In this document: positions 10,801 to 13,213 of the stretch, one piece after another | How the letters are laid out: each line of letters opens with the position of its first letter | How positions within the stretch are numbered: the stretch's first letter is position 1 | Assembly (NCBI GenBank): GCA_009602725.1 | Contig: WELB01000101.1 | Coordinates: 1 to 13,213, forward strand | Direction: 5' to 3' | DNA: 13,213 bases | Origin: Spirogloea muscicola | Taxonomy: Eukaryota; Streptophyta; Zygnematophyceae; Spirogloeales; Spirogloeaceae | The notes under the pieces: generated by a model | The model's database searches: none | What the model saw: only the letters and a program-made list of their open reading frames with translations | What the model was told of the DNA's origin: nothing | Program-made: the position numbers and the translations under genes

Positions 10801-11510
10801 CCCGCGTCTGAAACCCGCCATCATGGCACTGGCCTGGGCTCTCCACCTGAATGAGAGTTCGTCAGAGACGTATCCCTGGGGAGATGCACGCCTCTCGCAA
10901 CTTGCTGCTTACAGGACAATTGCATTACGGCTTCACCAAATTATGAGCTCCTTTCCAACTACGGTGCAAGATGACTTGGATCTGCTGGACAGGTCAGCTA
11001 TCTAATGTCAATAGTATGGGCCAAACTAGAGTAAAATGGCATACTGTTATCAGGTTATTTTGCCGGATTTCTTCTTCATTGAGATGGGCTATGATATCAG
11101 CAGCCCATCTTCTTCTCTTGCAGCCCTGCTCCCATGTGATTAGGCGCCATAGCTGCTATGGCTGAAAATTTGATAGTAATTTCACCCTGTCAAACCTGGT
11201 GAATTTTTTGGATATTTTATATTCAGAAGGTAGCACATCGGGCAAGGCGACGTCATGGTCTTGTGATGATCCGAGTAAAGTGCTCCCTGTCTGCAGGGCA
11301 AAGACGTGCAAGGAGCAGGATAAAAAGTCATGTACATGGTTGCAGGACGGGAAGGATGCGCTGTCTGAGCCAATAAGACTTGCTATCACCTACCGGATGA
11401 CCATGAAGATAGACCTTGCTGCGGTCGTGGCATTGCTGCACAACAACCTAGCCGTCATTGAGAAAGGTACCATCGAGTCTGAAAATCCGCGTAGGCATGA
11501 GGAGCTGTGA
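7808..11510 (+). CDS. SET-domain lysine methyltransferase, LSMT/SETD3/SETD6-like, with predicted N-terminal signal peptide
   Basis: The family uses S-adenosylmethionine to methylate lysine (or histidine in SETD3) on non-histone proteins such as Rubisco; the substrate here is unknown. Exons: 7808-8014, 8174-8380, 8439-8531, 8591-8685, 8949-9036, 9250-9373, 9577-9713 (or from 9580), 9871-9997, 10274-10362 (or -10353), 10454-10992, 11297-11510. All joins keep frame, giving about 640 residues from ATG 7808 or about 605 from ATG 7904. Exon 2 has FSKWLEEVGIEG and then ERGIVAAQDANPGDTILVVP, the usual SET start (RG-hA-DI--G--hh-VP). Exon 7 gives AWAMAMASTRGF and MPFGDLFNHHP, with the cofactor-binding NH. 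Exon 8 gives TRPIRKGEQIYDFYG, with the catalytic-type Tyr. Exon 9 gives FVPADNPYNDVP. Exons 10-11 form a LSMT-like C-terminal substrate-binding region with an acidic insert, ending ITYRMTMK. From Met 7904 the N-terminus is a clear hydrophobic signal ending PALA-SS. Confidence 0.85.
7904..7981 (+). other. Predicted secretory signal peptide segment of the SET-domain protein
   Basis: From the ATG at 7904 the protein reads MTGLVQGFTLFVLANLLCIA and then VPALASSGGGG. This is a short polar start, a hydrophobic stretch of about 15-18 residues and an A-x-A type cleavage site (ALA|SS). The first ATG in frame, 7808, adds 32 residues rich in Arg and Lys (DRRPGQ, RPKTREK), making the region bipartite. It could then be an ER signal with a long n-region, a chloroplast transit peptide plus thylakoid signal, or a signal anchor. 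The 7808 ATG sits in a good context (GAGCCATGATGG). Confidence 0.6.
8372..8436 (+). repeat. 35-base tandem duplication spanning the 5' splice site of a 58-base intron
   Basis: Bases 8372-8401 and 8407-8436 are identical at 29 of 30 positions (A at 8384, T at 8419), offset by 35. The first copy holds the end of exon 2 (GTTGTGCCT) and the donor GTAAGATATG at 8381. The second copies both the exon end and the donor, now GTATGATATG, and runs into the acceptor CTCTAG ending at 8438. The intron 8381-8438 is thus mostly made of the duplication. Confidence 0.8.
9752..9790 (+). repeat. ATGATG/ATCAT-rich low-complexity tract in an intron of the SET gene
   Basis: Repeated TGATGATCATATGATGAGG and GATGATGATGATCATATA motifs give short partial palindromes between exons ending at 9713 and beginning at 9871. 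This looks like simple-sequence expansion in an intron, with no evidence of function. Confidence 0.5.
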
Positions 11511-12031
11511 GGAGATCGTCATTTTTCCTTCATCATGAGCGTAAGCTCAGCTGGTTTTGGGGATAGCTGTGGCAGTGGGCACCCTGAGCATCTCTTTCCG
11601 CCAGATATAATCAATGTACTGCTTATTTATAAAGTTGCAGCCTGGTGAAGCTAGGGCGCTTCTCGTGCTCGTGCTTCTGTTTGCCATGCCGAGTGTCAAC
11701 GACACCAGTGTGGTACAGCACTAATAAACGTGCAGCTATTGCAGTTGTTGTTGCTTTGAAATCAAGATTTTTGAAGCAAATCTTTGACAAAGCGCGAGCA
11801 GATAGTGTTTGGAGTAAGCTCCTCTGTGATTATCAACTGCACAAATAAGTATGTCACTGGGACATGCGACGACAGACAGACAATACGAACTCACAAACTT
11901 GACTGAGACAGAACTGATTGAGAGGACTGAGATGGTCTACTCTTACAGCAATATCAGGTATAGCTTTCAATCTCCAGCCTGTTAAAGATAGAAGTGTCAA
12001 TAGCTTGTGTGATGGATAAACTCGTACTCAC
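11511..12031. other. 3' flank of the SET gene and possible intron of a minus-strand gene
   Basis: An AATAAA occurs on the plus strand at 11723-11728, about 213 bases after the SET stop, and could serve polyadenylation; this is a weak call. A plus-strand open frame at 11645-11848 begins with a non-ATG codon and shows no motif. On the minus strand, acceptor-like sequences (ATCTTTAACAG at about 11969-11979, CTTATTTGTGCAG at about 11837-11849) could belong to the intron after the candidate exon at 12032-12102. None of them gives a long frame-consistent continuation. Confidence 0.35.
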
Positions 12032-12102
12032 CTGACTGTACTTTCTTTACTGGGCAAAATTATCTGCTTTCTATCCTGGAGTGTTGAAACGAATATGTGC
12101 AT
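12032..12102 (-). CDS. Candidate first coding exon on the minus strand, ubiquitin-like start (partial)
   Basis: On the minus strand, ATG at 12102-12100 opens MHIFVSTLQDRKQIILPSKE and continues STV, ending in phase 2 at a strong donor CAG|GTGAGTACG (boundary 12032/12031). An in-frame TAA lies five codons upstream (12117-12115), so this Met is a natural start. The M-h-I-F-V-x-T-L pattern followed by a beta-hairpin-like stretch and a Ser/Thr-Val resembles the first two strands of ubiquitin and ubiquitin-like domains. That resemblance is short (24 residues) and is inference. I could not find the next exon: after the acceptor at about 11969 the frame reads LEIESYT and stops, and the acceptor at about 11837 stops at once. 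Confidence 0.3.
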
Positions 12103-12117
12103 TGCATCATTTGCATC

Positions 12118-12402
12118 TTATAGAATCTTCGAAAGAAGCTCAACATGCGATAATGGGGGAGGAGGGGGCAAGGGGGTGGTGGGGATAGGGCGAAACGCGT
12201 ATATAGGCCAAGACTGAAACGACTCTTGCTCTGCCTGCCCTCGCCTTTCTTGATCTGCAACCCGAACCTGCTGTTCACGATCTACTTTTTGTACCTGCCT
12301 TACAGCCACTTCCTGTCTTGAGGGAGGAGGACCTGCAGATCGTCCTCGCCTTGGTGCAAATGCGGACGCAGACATGGTCACAAAGAATTCAGAGTAACAC
12401 AA
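12118..12402 (-). other. Minus-strand open frame upstream of the candidate exon, not supported as a gene
   Basis: A 94-codon frame contains MSASAFAPRRGRSAGPPPSR followed by an E/Q/R-rich stretch that could form a short coiled coil (around 12240-12320). A donor-like GTAAGG occurs inside it at about 12303-12308. It could be a 5' exon or leader of the minus-strand candidate, but nothing connects it and it matches no family I know. The first exon at 12032-12102 has its own start and upstream stop, which argues against a join by simple read-through. Confidence 0.2.
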
Positions 12403-12419
12403 AGGCCTGCCTGATTACA

Positions 12420-12603
12420 CACAGAGCCGGCGAGCACTCAGCTCCACCTGGCCGCACACACAGCACCGTCTTGCCGCACACAAAGCCGCCGCGCACTCAG
12501 CGCCGCATATTCGCACACAGAGCCGCCGCACACGCAGCGCCGCCTAGTCGCACACAGAGCCGCCGCGCACACAGCGCCGCTTCGCCGCACTCAGAGCCAC
12601 AAG
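12420..12603 (+). repeat. 37-base minisatellite, about 4.6 units
   Basis: Units lie at 12420-12456, 12457-12478 (15 bases shorter), 12479-12515, 12516-12552 and 12553-12589, with a partial unit at 12590-12603. Each full unit starts CACARAGCCGSCG and ends with a variable 7-8 bases and CGCA (for example ATATTCGCA, CTAGTCGCA, TTCGCCGCA). 37 is not a multiple of three, so an open frame across it cycles through all frames. This argues against a repeated peptide. Confidence 0.85.
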
Positions 12604-12716
12604 ATTGTTCGGGCCAATAATGTCATCTGCCGGGGCCTCCCTTTTCATTTTTTTGGGCCAGCCCCTCTTCTCGTCCTTCGCCTTCCGACCGTTGGGCGCC
12701 CGCGCCAGCCGCTCGC

Positions 12717-12755
12717 GCCGCCGCCGTCGCCGCCGTCGGCGGCGACGGCGGCGGC
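12717..12755. repeat. Perfect GC palindrome, 19-base arms around one base
   Basis: The arms are 12717-12735 and 12737-12755, centred on T at 12736. The left arm is built from GCC and GTC triplets and pairs with the right arm at every position by inspection. It would form a very stable hairpin in either strand. The open frames across it (poly-Arg on both strands) are consequences of the triplet repeat. Confidence 0.85.
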
Positions 12756-12798
12756 CCCATTGCCCCCTGCCGCCGCCGGCTGGCGCGCTCGCTTCGCC

Positions 12799-12857
12799 CC
12801 GCTCATGGCCGCGCCAGGCCCCGGGGCTTCCTCGGGTGCCCCGTTCATGGCTGCGCC
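12799..12857 (+). repeat. Short direct repeat with CCGYTCATGGCYGCGCC
   Basis: CCGCTCATGGCCGCGCC at 12799 recurs as CCGTTCATGGCTGCGCC at 12841, 42 bases later. On the minus strand this spells repeated GAAMSGA / GAAMNGA peptides in an open Gly/Ala-rich frame (12645-13001). The spacing of 42 is a multiple of three, so a repetitive protein cannot be excluded. All frames on this strand are open because of composition, so no gene is claimed. Confidence 0.5.
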
Positions 12858-12885
12858 TTCCGGCTGTTCTTCCCCCCCATGCCAT

Positions 12886-13213
12886 CCCTCCTGCCACTGC
12901 TGCTGCCCCACTCCTCCCATAGCAGCTCCAGCAGGACAGGTCGGCAACGCCCCAATCGGCACTTCGGGCTCTCTTTCCCCCCCCTCCATGCCTCCTGCCA
13001 CTGCTACTGCCTCACTCCTCTAGCAGCTCCAGAAGTGGATGCAGGAAAGGCCCCATGCCAATGAGGGCCTTGTTGACCTGGCATGCGTCCGCTGCAGGAG
13101 CTGCTAGAAAAGTGGAGGAGCAGCAGTGGCAGGAGGGAGGGCGGGGATGGGAAGGAAGACCGGAAGTGCCGATGAGGGCCTTGTCGACCTGTCCAGCGTC
13201 TGCTTCTGGAGCT
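12886..13213. repeat. Direct and inverted repeat cluster running off the right edge
   Basis: A block of about 40 bases, CCTCCTGCCACTGCT...TAGCAGCTCC, occurs forward at 12886-12929 and 12991-13030 and in reverse at 13097-13136. A second block, GACAGGTCGGCAACGCC ... ATCGGCACTTCGGGCT (12932-12967), recurs in reverse at 13159-13194. A third, AGCTCCAGAAGTGGATGCAG (13024-13043), recurs in reverse at the right edge (about 13193-13213). The arrangement 12991-13030 / 13097-13136 is a fold-back with a loop of about 65 bases. No coding sequence is visible, and the array clearly extends beyond the window. Confidence 0.75.

Noticed and set aside
11234-11296. Four-cysteine segment as part of the last SET exon (acceptor after 11233)
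   Set aside because: It is also in frame, but the acceptor CTCCCTGTCTGCAG ending at 11296 is much better, gives the same phase and restores a smooth join (LDLLDR-AKTCK).
11640-11720. Minus-strand basic peptide (GKQKHEHEKRPSFTRLQLYK) as a ribosomal eS31-like tail after the ubiquitin-like start
   Set aside because: The likeness to the lysine-rich start of the ubiquitin-fusion ribosomal protein is vague. There is no Gly-Gly junction, most of the ubiquitin fold is missing, and no splice chain links it to the exon at 12032-12102.
12420-12603. CRISPR-like array (repeats with variable tails)
   Set aside because: The DNA is eukaryotic, the variable part is only 7-8 bases, and the units are contiguous minisatellite repeats without true spacers.
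12318-12620. A 100-codon plus-strand frame covering the minisatellite
   Set aside because: The repeat unit is 37 bases and so does not keep a repeated peptide. There is no motif.
12605-13064. Several long Arg-, Ala- or Gly-rich open frames on both strands
   Set aside because: All frames are open because of CCG/GCC composition and the palindrome. Poly-Arg on both strands comes from the triplet repeat, and no family motif or splice pattern supports a gene.

Overview
The window is nuclear eukaryotic DNA. Its genes are split by many short GT-AG introns (58 to about 400 bases). Coding bases are moderately GC-rich, with CCG/GCC-rich patches, and there is no operon structure, Shine-Dalgarno signal or prokaryotic gene packing. 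The gene families and base composition fit a green alga, most likely trebouxiophyte-like. That placement is inference from style, not from a marker gene.

Layout: (1) 104-3710, plus strand: the 3' part of a large G8/PbH1-type protein (fibrocystin-L / CEMIP-like), a probable secreted or surface beta-helix protein. About ten exons are readable, the 5' end lies outside the window, and one exon junction does not keep frame. (2) 3711-7450: about 3.7 kb with no gene I can defend. It holds at least seven diverged copies, in both orientations, of one dispersed repeat; two pairs are arranged as fold-backs. (3) About 7480-7720: a very GC-rich, GCC-repeat leader. (4) 7808-11510, plus strand: a complete gene of about 11 exons for an LSMT/SETD-type SET-domain methyltransferase. 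Unusually, it starts with what looks like a secretory signal peptide. (5) 11511-12120: the 3' flank. On the minus strand there is a candidate first exon (12102-12032) of a small protein whose start resembles a ubiquitin-like fold, ended by a strong splice donor. (6) 12420-13213: a repeat-rich end with a 37-base minisatellite, a perfect 39-base GC palindrome, a CCGYTCATGGCYGCGCC direct repeat, and a family of inverted and direct repeats continuing past the right edge.

The two main genes point the same way but show no evidence of working together. Exon joins were chosen by reading-frame phase and splice-site quality. Where two joins fit equally well, both are given. I see no multi-gene novel system. 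The most unusual items are the signal-peptide SET protein, the fold-back repeat family, the 35-base duplication inside an intron, and the unassigned minus-strand first exon.
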